A stretch of DNA of 64,000 nucleotides. Origin: Paenibacillus sp. TCA20. GTDB taxonomy: Bacteria; Bacillota; Bacilli; Paenibacillales; Paenibacillaceae. Positions 33,999 to 42,980 of this stretch are shown here, in pieces (within the stretch, counting starts at the first letter, position 1; each line of letters begins with the position of its first letter). Below the pieces are notes generated by a model that did no database searches, had not been told where the DNA came from, and worked only from the letters and a program-made list of their open reading frames with translations. The stretch covers positions 248,001 to 312,000 of the forward strand of contig NZ_BBIW01000004.1 in assembly GCF_000732325.1 (NCBI RefSeq), read 5' to 3'. Both the position numbers and the translations under genes were made by a program.

Positions 33999-35237
33999 AT
34001 GAAGCGTTTTATGAAATGGATGACAGAATCCTTTGCGCCTAGATTGGAGGCGTTTACAAATAATATCTGGGTTGCATCTATTCAGGAAGCCATCATGGTT
34101 GCCATACCGATGATATTCATCGGTTCCATTATTACACTGATTTCGATCTTACAGGACTTCATACCCGGCATGCCGGACCTAACACCAATCACGACGTTTA
34201 GCTTCGGACTGTTAGGTTTATTTATTGCATTTCTAACGCCTTATGTGGTGATGGAGAAAAAAGAACTCCACAAAATAAAACTGCTTGCAGGTATGACCGG
34301 GGTATCTTTGTTTGTCATGCTGCTTGGCCCGACGATAAACGAAGATGGAACCATCCAGTTCATTCTTGAGCGCTTTGGTCCATCAGGTATGATTACGGCA
34401 CTTCTGGTAGGTGTCTTTGTAGCTGTCATTATGAATGTCTGCAATAAATTTTCTTTCTTTAAGAAAGGCTCTACGCTTCCGGAATTCATTATGGACTGGT
34501 TTGATTTCCTTGTTCCGATTGCCGTTGTTCTTGTCACAGGCTGGGTGCTTGTATATCAGCTTCAATTTGATATTTTTGCACTCATTGTAAGCGTGTTCGA
34601 GCCAATCAACGCAGTGGGACAAAGTCTGCTAGGTTTTGTACTGTTTAATTTTATTGGTGTCGTGCTGTATTCCTTTGGTGTCAGTCCATGGGTGATGACT
34701 CCGATCTGGTATGCCATATGGATTCCTGCCATCGAGGAGAATGCTGCATTGGTGGCGCAAGGACAAGATCCAGTCAATATTAACACCTTTGAGACCTTCT
34801 TTTCCGGCTGGCTTGGTATTGGAGGCATGGGGGCGACGCTGCCGCTGGTCATCTGGTTCCTGCTCGCTAAGTCGAAGAAGCTGAAATCGGTCGGTAAGGC
34901 CACGATTATTCCTTCCTTATTTAATATTAACGAACCTGTGGTCTACGGAGCGCCGATTGCATTTAATCCGCTCTTAATGGTGCCAATGTGGATTAATGGA
35001 CTCATCACGCCTGTCATTGTATATTTGGCGCTCGATATGGGACTTGCCCGCATCCCAAGTCAAATCTTCCAGCTATGGTATACACCGATTGGATTATCGA
35101 CTTACATTATGTCTGGTTTGAATGGGCTCGTGCTGCTCGCTGTCGTGTTGGCCATTGTATTTATCGTATGGTTTCCGTTCTTCAAGCTGTACGATGCACA
35201 GGAATTGAAGAAAGAACAAGAACAAGCATCGAATTAA
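33999..35237 (+). CDS. PTS system EIIC component, lactose/cellobiose family
   Basis: A 412-residue membrane protein of the glucose-superfamily EIIC type, cellobiose/lichenan (CelB-like) branch. It begins FMKWMTESFAPRLEAFTNNIWVASIQEAIMVAIPMIFIGS, and NINEPVVYGAPIAFNPLLM near residue 308 is the conserved substrate and phosphorylation loop. It transports a beta-linked disaccharide or oligosaccharide with phosphorylation. No EIIA or EIIB gene is present here, so partner proteins must come from elsewhere, or the protein works without them. GAGGGGGAG precedes the ATG. The GH3 gene follows 26 bases after the stop codon, so they are cotranscribed. Confidence 0.9.
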   Translation: MKRFMKWMTESFAPRLEAFTNNIWVASIQEAIMVAIPMIFIGSIITLISILQDFIPGMPDLTPITTFSFGLLGLFIAFLTPYVVMEKKELHKIKLLAGMTGVSLFVMLLGPTINEDGTIQFILERFGPSGMITALLVGVFVAVIMNVCNKFSFFKKGSTLPEFIMDWFDFLVPIAVVLVTGWVLVYQLQFDIFALIVSVFEPINAVGQSLLGFVLFNFIGVVLYSFGVSPWVMTPIWYAIWIPAIEENAALVAQGQDPVNINTFETFFSGWLGIGGMGATLPLVIWFLLAKSKKLKSVGKATIIPSLFNINEPVVYGAPIAFNPLLMVPMWINGLITPVIVYLALDMGLARIPSQIFQLWYTPIGLSTYIMSGLNGLVLLAVVLAIVFIVWFPFFKLYDAQELKKEQEQASN

Positions 35238-35263
35238 ATATCGCTAGTAAAGGATGGTTATAG

Positions 35264-37555
35264 ATGAATAAGTCAATTGAAGCAACACTAGATGAAATGA
35301 CACTGACGGAAAAGGCAGCTCTCACTGCAGGGCTAAACATGTGGATGACCAAAGGAATCGAACGGCTAAATATTCCTCCCATTCATATGTATGATGGAAC
35401 CAATGGTATCCGCAAAACGAATAGTGATGAAGAAATGGGCATCACAACGGAAAATGTTCCGGCAACCTGCTATCCTACCGGCTCAGCCATTGGCTCGTCT
35501 TGGAACACGGAACTGCTGGGCGAAATCGGGATTGCGCTCGGTCGTGAATCCAAGGAGATGGGAGTTGAGCTCCTGCTCGGACCAGGGGTCAACATGAAGC
35601 GAACTCCGCTTGGGGGAAGAAACTTTGAATACTACTCGGAGGACCCTTTCCTCACAGGTGAGCTTGGTGCAGCCTTCATTAATGGACTCCAAAGTGAGGG
35701 GGTGGGTGCTTCCCTCAAGCATTTTGCCGGCAACAATCAGGAGTTCGAGAAGATGGTGACAAGCTCGGAGATTGATGAGCGCACGCTACGCGAAATTTAT
35801 TTAAGTGCGTTTGAACGGATTGTTAAAAAAGCAGATCCATGGACTATCATGTGCTCTTATAACTTGCTCAATGGATCTTATACAAGTGAGAACGAGTATT
35901 TGTTGAACGACATTCTGAGAGAGGAATGGGGCTACGAAGGGGTCGTATTGTCAGATTGGACAGCTGTGAATGACCGTATTCGCGGACTCAAAGCCGGACT
36001 TGACTTGGAAATGCCAGGGCCTGCTCATTACAATATGAAGCTGATTGTAGAAGCCGTTAACAACGGTACCCTCAAGGAGGAGCAGCTCGATAAAAGCGTT
36101 GCCCGTATCCTTAAGCTCGTAGAGCGAGTGACCGGTAATGAAGAGTCGGGTCCTGCTGCAGGCTCCAAGCCGGACTATCATGCACTTGCGAGAAGAGCTG
36201 CGGCAGAGAGCATCGTGCTGTTAAAGAATGAGGGCCGTATTCTTCCGCTGCAGCCGAATACCGATCGTTCGATTGCCATCATCGGACGATTTGCGAAGAC
36301 GCCGAGAATCCAAGGCGCAGGAAGTGCGAAGGTAACACCTACACAGGTCGATATTCCATGGGAAGAAATGAAGGAGCTTGCGGGAGCATCAACGAATCTG
36401 AGCTATACTGATGGTTATCCAGAAGATGATTCCATTAATGAGGCGATGATTCGAGAAAGTGTGTCCATCGCGGCGAAGTCTGATGTGGCTATTCTGTTCG
36501 TCGGCCAACCGGAGTATGCGGAGTCAGAAATGCATGACTTAAAAGATATTAAACTTCCAGATCATCAAGTTGCGCTCATTCAAGCGGTAGCAGCCGTTCA
36601 GCCGAAATGTGTGGTGGTGACCAGCAGCGGTACTGCACTGTCCATGCATCCTTGGGTAGAGCATGTGCCTGGTGTGATTCATTCTTGGTTAACAGGTCAG
36701 GGTATGGGCAGAGCCATAGCAGAAATATTGTTCGGTCTAACCAACCCATCTGGTAAGCTGTCAGAGACATTCCCGGTTAAATTGTCTGATAATCCTGCTC
36801 ATATGCGGATTCGCGGAGAAAATGGCAAGCTGTACTATCGTGAAGGGATATTTGTTGGATATAGATATTATGACAGTAAGGAACTAGCACCGGCATTTCC
36901 ATTCGGCCACGGTTTATCTTACACCACGTTTACCTATACCGATCTAGAAGTAACTCAGCATGATGAAGGTGTCACCGTATCAATACAAATAGAAAATACA
37001 GGTGATCGGACAGGTAAAGAAGTCGTTCAATTGTATGTACATGATGAGGAGTGCAACTTCGTACGGCCTGACAAGGAATTAAAAGCTTTCGCGAAAATTG
37101 AGCTTGCTCCGGGAGAGAAACAGAAGATTGTCTTTACTCTGGAGGAAAGGGACTTTGCATACTATAATACCAAGCATGGCCGCTGGATAGCAGAGAGTGG
37201 TTATTTCAAGATCTCACTTGGCAGCACGTCTCGTGATCTAAGAATGACAGAGCGTCTCTATTGTGAATTTGAAGTGGAGGAGATTAAGCTTCATAAATTC
37301 AGTCTGATCAGTGAATGGGTCAGTGATCCAATTGCGAAGGCCGTATTTGAAGAAACGTTGGAAGAGATGAATCAGCACGTTACGGAACAAATTTATCTGG
37401 ACGAGGTCTTTGTCGGCTTCTGGGGAGATGCTCCTGCGATAAAAATCCTTCAAATGTATGGACAGAATTGGTTGACGGAACGAACTCCGGATGATGTGAT
37501 GGATGAGCTCATTACTCGTGTTCATGAGAGAAGATTTGCCGGTAAGCTCAGTTAA
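35264..37555 (+). CDS. GH3 family beta-glycosidase
   Basis: A 763-residue protein of the glycoside hydrolase family 3 layout. The (beta/alpha)8 domain contains LGPGVNMKRTPLGGRNFEYYSEDP and LKHFAGNNQEF, with the nucleophile Asp in VLSDWTAV near residue 230. A second alpha/beta sandwich domain and a C-terminal fibronectin III-like domain (VSIQIENTGDRTGKEVVQLYV) follow. No signal peptide is present, so it acts in the cytoplasm on sugars brought in by the adjacent IIC. Beta-glucosidase is the commonest activity of the family, beta-xylosidase the main alternative given the GH39 next door. AAAGGATGG precedes the ATG, and a terminator follows. Confidence 0.92.
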   Translation: MNKSIEATLDEMTLTEKAALTAGLNMWMTKGIERLNIPPIHMYDGTNGIRKTNSDEEMGITTENVPATCYPTGSAIGSSWNTELLGEIGIALGRESKEMGVELLLGPGVNMKRTPLGGRNFEYYSEDPFLTGELGAAFINGLQSEGVGASLKHFAGNNQEFEKMVTSSEIDERTLREIYLSAFERIVKKADPWTIMCSYNLLNGSYTSENEYLLNDILREEWGYEGVVLSDWTAVNDRIRGLKAGLDLEMPGPAHYNMKLIVEAVNNGTLKEEQLDKSVARILKLVERVTGNEESGPAAGSKPDYHALARRAAAESIVLLKNEGRILPLQPNTDRSIAIIGRFAKTPRIQGAGSAKVTPTQVDIPWEEMKELAGASTNLSYTDGYPEDDSINEAMIRESVSIAAKSDVAILFVGQPEYAESEMHDLKDIKLPDHQVALIQAVAAVQPKCVVVTSSGTALSMHPWVEHVPGVIHSWLTGQGMGRAIAEILFGLTNPSGKLSETFPVKLSDNPAHMRIRGENGKLYYREGIFVGYRYYDSKELAPAFPFGHGLSYTTFTYTDLEVTQHDEGVTVSIQIENTGDRTGKEVVQLYVHDEECNFVRPDKELKAFAKIELAPGEKQKIVFTLEERDFAYYNTKHGRWIAESGYFKISLGSTSRDLRMTERLYCEFEVEEIKLHKFSLISEWVSDPIAKAVFEETLEEMNQHVTEQIYLDEVFVGFWGDAPAIKILQMYGQNWLTERTPDDVMDELITRVHERRFAGKLS

Positions 37556-37585
37556 TAATTATTGCGAACAGATTTTGAACATGAC

Positions 37586-37625
37586 AAGAAGCAGGAGATC
37601 CATGAAGATCTCCTGCTTCTTTTTT
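37586..37625. terminator. Bidirectional terminator between GH3 and stalk-domain gene
   Basis: AAGAAGCAGGAGATC and GATCTCCTGCTTCTT form a perfect 15-bp stem around CATGAA, with T-runs on the plus side. It sits between two convergent genes. Confidence 0.9.
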
Positions 37626-37647
37626 CATTTTACGTCTGTTATAAACG

Positions 37648-38736
37648 TTATTCAGCAGGGAATGGCTTGATTGTCTCTGCCGAATTGTCAGCTTCTGCCG
37701 GTGCTTCAGCTGACTCTTCAGGGGACTGACTGACGTCTACCGAATCAACAACGATCTTGATTGCATTGCCGATTGGAGGCAGGCTGCGGGTCAGAACACC
37801 ATTGTGGAAGCCGATTACATAATCCTCGTCCGTAATGGATGCCGGATCAACCTTCTCCCCTTTGGTATTCACGACCTGAGTATCCTCATGAATCTGCAGT
37901 ACGATTTCAGACTGAGGATTTGCTGCAAGCATTCCGCTCTGGATGAGGAGGCTGCGGTCACCGTTATTTGTTACACGAATATCACCGATGGTCCCTTCAA
38001 CGCTGTGAAGGTTCTCTTGAGCCTGCTCTGTGACTGTGATTTTGTACACAGCAGATTGAGGCGGCATGCTGAGTGCCATTACTATGGAATGCTGTGCTAC
38101 CACTTGATCCCCGACTTTTAGATCGGTGATATCCAGGCTAGTACCATCCGCTAACAGGTATTCCGTGTCGTCATTTGCATTCAGGATTAAGCTCTCTGGG
38201 CCGACTCCATTAATGTGGACTCTGGAATCATCAGCATAAGTAACGACACCTACTGATGTTGCGAATTCCTGTACTTCTTCTGTCGTAATCGTTACTGAGG
38301 CTCCTTCCGTCTTCACATTGGCATGCAGTACTTCACTTGCAAAGTTTAGCGGAACGTATTGTGTCCCCTCGACAATGACAGGTACTTGTCCAAGCTCGAC
38401 GTACATGCGATTCACATTATACTGATCTTTACCTGTCGGTATAGCGGTCCATACATTGCCTTTAGTTAATTCCGCTGTTTTGCTATCCTTCACCCATGTG
38501 AGCTCCATACCCAGCGCTTCTGCGAGGGCACGGACAGGAATCATTGGATGCTCGGCATCAGGCAGCATAAATCCTGCATCAATGGCATGACCGTTGACTG
38601 TAATACTCACCTTGCTTGCCGCTGTGGTGGAGACAGATACAGGGGCGTCGGCGTTACCGTTAGCGTACACATATCCACTGCTTAGGGCTGCGGTCAGTGC
38701 GAGTGCAGCTGCGCCGGTTTTCATTTTCTTGTTCAT
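37648..38736 (-). CDS. Secreted protein with copper amine oxidase-like N-terminal (stalk) domain
   Basis: A 362-residue protein with a signal peptide (MNKKMKTGAAALALTAALSSG, cut near residue 26). Next comes a stalk domain of the copper-amine-oxidase N-terminal type: ITVNGHAIDAGFMLPDAEHPMIPVRALAEALG, then TYVPLNFASEVL-like TQYVPLNFASEVLHA. The enzyme domain of amine oxidases is absent; the rest is beta-rich and unassigned, with an acidic, Ala/Glu-rich tail. Such proteins are common, exported and largely uncharacterised in Paenibacillus, thought to bind wall or extracellular polymers. AAGGAGAG precedes the ATG on the minus strand. The gene stands alone. Confidence 0.85.
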   Translation of the reverse strand: MNKKMKTGAAALALTAALSSGYVYANGNADAPVSVSTTAASKVSITVNGHAIDAGFMLPDAEHPMIPVRALAEALGMELTWVKDSKTAELTKGNVWTAIPTGKDQYNVNRMYVELGQVPVIVEGTQYVPLNFASEVLHANVKTEGASVTITTEEVQEFATSVGVVTYADDSRVHINGVGPESLILNANDDTEYLLADGTSLDITDLKVGDQVVAQHSIVMALSMPPQSAVYKITVTEQAQENLHSVEGTIGDIRVTNNGDRSLLIQSGMLAANPQSEIVLQIHEDTQVVNTKGEKVDPASITDEDYVIGFHNGVLTRSLPPIGNAIKIVVDSVDVSQSPEESAEAPAEADNSAETIKPFPAE

Positions 38737-39002
38737 TAGATCTTGATCTCTCCTTCGTCTTGATGTAAGTGTCGTTTTAGCTTAAGAACACGAATAGCCT
38801 AGCGTATTCGATCCAGCTGTTGACAAGTTATTAGACGAAGTTAATGCAATGAAGGTTGCAACGTCCTCTATATTGGTGCTTAGCTCCCATCCCTATACTC
38901 TTCCGTACATAGTCCATGGATGTTGCTGCCTCATGTTAATAAAATTAGGGATGATGACTTCCATAATACCCTGTTCTAAGATAGCGAGGAGAATAGAGAC
39001 AG

Positions 39003-39737
39003 ATGAGAGAAACCTTTAAGCAAGAAAAAATCGGAGGGAGGGACGTGCACATATATTTGCCTCCATCCTATCATCAAGGTGCTGCACGATTTCCCGTTGT
39101 TTATATACAGGACGGAATGACATTGGTACGAGATTGCTTGAATCTACTTGAACACAAGCTTCGGAACAAGGAGCTTCCCGAGATCATATTTGTGGGCATC
39201 GTACCTAATCATCGCAATGATGAGTATACCCCATGGCCTGCTCCGTCATTAAATGGAAGGTCAGCGAGTTTTGGCGGCATGGGGGAGGAGTATATATCGT
39301 ACGTTGCGGACGTACTGAAGCCGCATATGGACCAGACTTACCGCACCCTTTCCGGTCCAGAGAATACAGCAATGGCAGGAGCCTCTCTGGGCGGGATGAT
39401 CTCGATCTATGCGGCATATCAGCGCCCGGATCTGTTCGGAAGAATTGGTGCTATATCTGCCTCGATGTGGTACGAGGGGATGCTGGCCTTTATTCAAGAT
39501 ACGGATGTGCCCTCTTGTGATCAGAAGCTGTATATGTCTGTAGGCAGCCTGGAAGGTGTATATAAAGAAAGTATCCAGCGAAATATGGTAGAGAATACAC
39601 ATGAAGCCTACAGAGCACTGATTGACAATGGCTTTCCCGAGGATAAGCTGAAGTTCACGGTCGAAGAAGGCGGAACACATGATGCTATGTTTTTTGCCAA
39701 GCACTTTCCCGAAGCACTGAGATGGCTGTTCACATAG
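39003..39737 (+). CDS. Esterase of the Fes/IroE-like alpha/beta hydrolase group
   Basis: A 244-residue alpha/beta hydrolase. HIYLPPSYHQGAARFPVVYIQDG and the nucleophile elbow AGASLGGMISIY near residue 125 are typical of the esterase D/enterochelin-esterase-like (PF00756) group. The His is in EEGGTHDAMFF near residue 224, and the acid residue is probably between them. There is no signal peptide, so the enzyme is cytoplasmic. Substrates in this group include siderophore esters and acyl-glucose esters; none can be chosen here because no siderophore genes adjoin. GCGAGGAG precedes the ATG by about 11 bases. Confidence 0.85.
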   Translation: MRETFKQEKIGGRDVHIYLPPSYHQGAARFPVVYIQDGMTLVRDCLNLLEHKLRNKELPEIIFVGIVPNHRNDEYTPWPAPSLNGRSASFGGMGEEYISYVADVLKPHMDQTYRTLSGPENTAMAGASLGGMISIYAAYQRPDLFGRIGAISASMWYEGMLAFIQDTDVPSCDQKLYMSVGSLEGVYKESIQRNMVENTHEAYRALIDNGFPEDKLKFTVEEGGTHDAMFFAKHFPEALRWLFT

Positions 39738-39767
39738 GTCGCTCTGCCTTCTTCTCATTTCACCGAT

Positions 39768-42248
39768 TTACGGTCCCCATGTGACACTTAGATAAGGCAG
39801 TTCATCGTACGCGCCTGCCCAGTAATATCCGGATGCCATAATGCGGCGGGGCTCGAAGCTGATCTCGCCGTCAGCGGCGGTAATGCTCTCAGACACCGCT
39901 TGAAAAAGTCCGTTCGCATCCGTAGCGGCGGTAATATACTTGCCTGCCATGCGTGTGAATCTGCCGCTGACCTTGGCAGGCACCGGTTCTCCGGTATCAC
40001 GGTCGATGACACTGAAGGAGACGGCTGCTTTTCCGTCAGTAAATTCGATGTTCATATCACGGATGACCATAGGCTTGAGTGTGGAAGAGCCCGTGGTCGC
40101 AGAGACGATGCTGCTCGCCGGACCTTCATTGCCCTGAATATCGACAGCTGTCACTTGATAGTAGTAGGTCGTATCCGGCAGCAGTCCTTTGTCTTTGAAC
40201 GATAATCCTTTGGCTGTGCCAGCATACGTCTCCGGCCCAATACTAAATGCAGCATCTGTACTGCGATAAATCCGATAATCGTTGATGGCGGTATTATCCT
40301 GTGCCATCCCGTAAGAGAGGTCGATCCGTTGATGGTCAAAGGTTACAGCCTGCACCTGTCCGGCAGGAGCGGTTGGCGGCTCGCTGTCCGCAGGAGGTGC
40401 CCAGCTATATCCTCCAGGTCCCCACTTGCTAGGGAAATCAATCAGTGAAGAATAATGGTGCAGCGCAACGCCGCCGAAGGCAGGGTCATTCTCAAAGGCA
40501 GTGTAGACCTTGGCCAGCTCCTGTTCCATGTAGGTTCTTCCTTCTTCATGGAAACTGATCGTCTCCGGGTCTCCACCATCCGCAATGTCTTTGGTTTCCA
40601 CTCCGATAATGACGGATTTCGGCTTGCCGATTGCATTCGCATAAGCAGCTTCTCCGAGTGCATGATTAATGATGCCGGCACTTCCTTCCGCCTGATCACG
40701 ATAGTTCATAATCGAGATATAATCTGCTGTATCCTGAATGTGTTCCGACATCCATTTGGTTGCTCCATTCCAAGGAATGTTGCTGGCATCGGCTGATGTG
40801 TCGTACCATCTTGGGATCGCTGCTCCTACAGGGAAGGTGAGGCCGGAAGCGGCCTTGCGTTCCATAAGTGCGGCAAGCATATCAAGATACTGAACCTGGA
40901 CAGACGGTTTGGCTGTCTTGAAATCAGGCAGGATGTAAGGCTCTGTATCGAGATTGATGCCATCAAACTGCGCTTCGGAATCAGAAGCAATATTGTAATT
41001 CAGCACTTTTTCAAACTCCCGCACCGCCTGTGTACGGTATCTTGTGTAGGCTCCAAAATAAGGCGGCTTGGTTCCACCGGCAATCAGAGCTTCTACCCGA
41101 AATCCTGCTCCATGAGCCCATGTAATAAACTGCCGGACTTCACTGCGATAATCCTCCAGCATAGAGGCTCCATCATATTGGTCAACACCTAAGTACAATG
41201 TCGTGATGGGCCGCTGATTAAAGGTCGTTGTATCGGATGCAAGCGAGGACAAGACAGGCCAGGAATTTGGATTCCGTACGAGATGATAAGACGCGGTCTC
41301 CCATATCCATATCGCTCGATCCTGATCAGGGAGTGGAGAAGGCTCAGCCAGCAATTCCCCCAATTCCTCAGTGGAAGAGTCTGGTTCATAGACACTGTCT
41401 GTCACCGAATCCGATTCATATACACTGTCTACGACGGAAGCAACCGAATCAATGGATTCGAGGTCCATCTGTAATGATCCGTCATTCACTGTTTCACTAT
41501 CTACATCATTCTCTATATCATTCTCTATACCAATCTCCATATCATTCGCCGCATCGTTTAACTCCCCGGCATTTGAAATCTTCCTCGTGTCTGCGTAAAT
41601 CGTCGGACTGTAGCCTGTATTCCCGTTCGCGTCGGTCGCTCTAGCTTCCAGACTGTGTACCTTCTTCGCTTCCATGCGTGTATCCCAGGTATAGGAATAT
41701 CCGTCACGGCTGGATGCAAGTGGAATCCATTCTTTACCATCAATGCGAAGCTCAACTGCTGTAATGGAGTTCTTGCTGTTAACCGCAATATTGACCCGCT
41801 CTTTGGCCTTCAGCATAGCGCGTTCGGCCGGACCTGTAACAAGAACCTCAGGGATGTGTGCTGCAGGGTTATCCACGACAAGTGACATAAAGGAGGACCA
41901 TATCCCATATCTGGTGCCGGTATCCTTCGACTTCAAGACAACCTCAATCGGACCGTCCCATTGTGAAGTATCGAGGGAATACGACCAATCTCCGCTGTCG
42001 TTACCGTCCGGATCATCCATCTGAACATCGGTTACCATCTCGCCGTTCACAATCAGTTCCACTTCATATACATCGGTATACGTACCATAGAGCTGGGTCA
42101 AGCCTGGGGAGATCGTCTGTCCATCCTGATGCGAATCAATCGTAATCCGGGCTGCTGCGGTAACAGAATAAGGGGGGACATGAATTAAGGAAAGTACCAA
42201 TACGAGGCTCAATAATCCACACGTTCGCAGAAATGAAAACATGGTCAT
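39768..42248 (-). CDS. Secreted multidomain protein with glycosidase-like TIM barrel
   Basis: An 826-residue exported protein. Residues 1-31 are a signal peptide. Two Ig-like beta domains follow (residues about 33-135 and 135-220). Residues 225-300 are an acidic low-complexity linker with imperfect repeats (IENDIENDVD; DSVYESDSVTDSVYEPDSS). Residues about 310-620 form a TIM barrel with the glycosidase-like FDGINLDTEPY motif. Then come a fibronectin III domain (SEPPTAPAGQVQAV to IVSATTGS) and a C-terminal beta domain. The DxDxE-like DGINLDTE recalls GH18-type catalysis, but the family is not certain. It probably acts on extracellular polysaccharide. It converges with the esterase gene. Confidence 0.8.
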   Translation of the reverse strand: MTMFSFLRTCGLLSLVLVLSLIHVPPYSVTAAARITIDSHQDGQTISPGLTQLYGTYTDVYEVELIVNGEMVTDVQMDDPDGNDSGDWSYSLDTSQWDGPIEVVLKSKDTGTRYGIWSSFMSLVVDNPAAHIPEVLVTGPAERAMLKAKERVNIAVNSKNSITAVELRIDGKEWIPLASSRDGYSYTWDTRMEAKKVHSLEARATDANGNTGYSPTIYADTRKISNAGELNDAANDMEIGIENDIENDVDSETVNDGSLQMDLESIDSVASVVDSVYESDSVTDSVYEPDSSTEELGELLAEPSPLPDQDRAIWIWETASYHLVRNPNSWPVLSSLASDTTTFNQRPITTLYLGVDQYDGASMLEDYRSEVRQFITWAHGAGFRVEALIAGGTKPPYFGAYTRYRTQAVREFEKVLNYNIASDSEAQFDGINLDTEPYILPDFKTAKPSVQVQYLDMLAALMERKAASGLTFPVGAAIPRWYDTSADASNIPWNGATKWMSEHIQDTADYISIMNYRDQAEGSAGIINHALGEAAYANAIGKPKSVIIGVETKDIADGGDPETISFHEEGRTYMEQELAKVYTAFENDPAFGGVALHHYSSLIDFPSKWGPGGYSWAPPADSEPPTAPAGQVQAVTFDHQRIDLSYGMAQDNTAINDYRIYRSTDAAFSIGPETYAGTAKGLSFKDKGLLPDTTYYYQVTAVDIQGNEGPASSIVSATTGSSTLKPMVIRDMNIEFTDGKAAVSFSVIDRDTGEPVPAKVSGRFTRMAGKYITAATDANGLFQAVSESITAADGEISFEPRRIMASGYYWAGAYDELPYLSVTWGP

Positions 42249-42421
42249 CTCACATCCTTGTCAATATGATGTAAACATATTTGACGAGAAACGCTGCTGT
42301 GATCACTGTCAAGACCGATCTACGAAATTTGGTGTTAGCTTAAAGCGGTTACTTTTAGATATTACGAAAAATCGTTGAATAGAACTGTTGAAGGGTTCAT
42401 GTCAGGTTATTTTTGCTTAAA

Positions 42422-42465
42422 TACGAAAAGACCAAATTCGTTGATGCGAATTTGGTCTTTTCGTA
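42422..42465. repeat. Perfect 19-bp hairpin
   Basis: TACGAAAAGACCAAATTCG (42422-42440) and its exact reverse complement (42447-42465) surround TTGATG. No T-run follows on either strand, so it is not a classical intrinsic terminator. It lies in the gap between the secreted protein gene and the 120-residue gene, both on the minus strand. Confidence 0.85.
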
Positions 42466-42504
42466 AGATGAAGCCTTCGTTACGCGCTTCATTTCTTATC
42501 GAGT

Positions 42505-42867
42505 TTACTTGTTCATGGGTGAATTCTCATAGCCTCTATTGTCATAGTCGGTATGTTCTAGCTTGTCCAAGATTCGAAGCTTACGGATCTCGGCACGGGT
42601 GTCATCGGTTCCTGCGTCGTAGATGAACTGATACAGTTCTTTTAATTGACCTGTAAACTCATCGTTCGCATCATCGTGATCGGCTGATTTGTAAGGCACA
42701 GGGGTCCGCTGCAACGTGTATCTGTCCTCTTGATCCATGGCCCTGAGCATATCCTGAAGAATACTTAGCTGTTCATCATCTAAGTGGACTTCATAATCAC
42801 TCGATTCAGAGGAATCTTGATGAATCAACTTTTGAGTGATGGATACATAATAGGATTGTTTTCCCAT
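42505..42867 (-). CDS. Hypothetical protein (120 aa)
   Basis: A 120-residue, strongly acidic soluble protein with GAGGAGG 8 bases before its ATG on the minus strand. It begins MGKQSYYVSITQKLIHQD. The centre holds a predicted helix (DDEQLSILQDMLRAMDQED) and a second helix (TGQLKELYQFIYDAGTDDTRAEIRKLRILDKLEHT). No cysteines, membrane segments or signal peptide are seen. I recognise no family. The ordered sequence and good ribosome binding site support a real gene. It lies 113 bases downstream of the UvrD-type helicase gene, so it could be cotranscribed with it. Confidence 0.65.
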   Translation of the reverse strand: MGKQSYYVSITQKLIHQDSSESSDYEVHLDDEQLSILQDMLRAMDQEDRYTLQRTPVPYKSADHDDANDEFTGQLKELYQFIYDAGTDDTRAEIRKLRILDKLEHTDYDNRGYENSPMNK

Positions 42868-42980
42868 TGGAGCACCTCCTCTTAAGCTGCCTACGGCATA
42901 CTCAAATTTAATTTATTCCATAAATTCGTGTAACGCAGTGCTTATGAGTTCTTACACGGTTTTCTCCATGAATGAATCAT

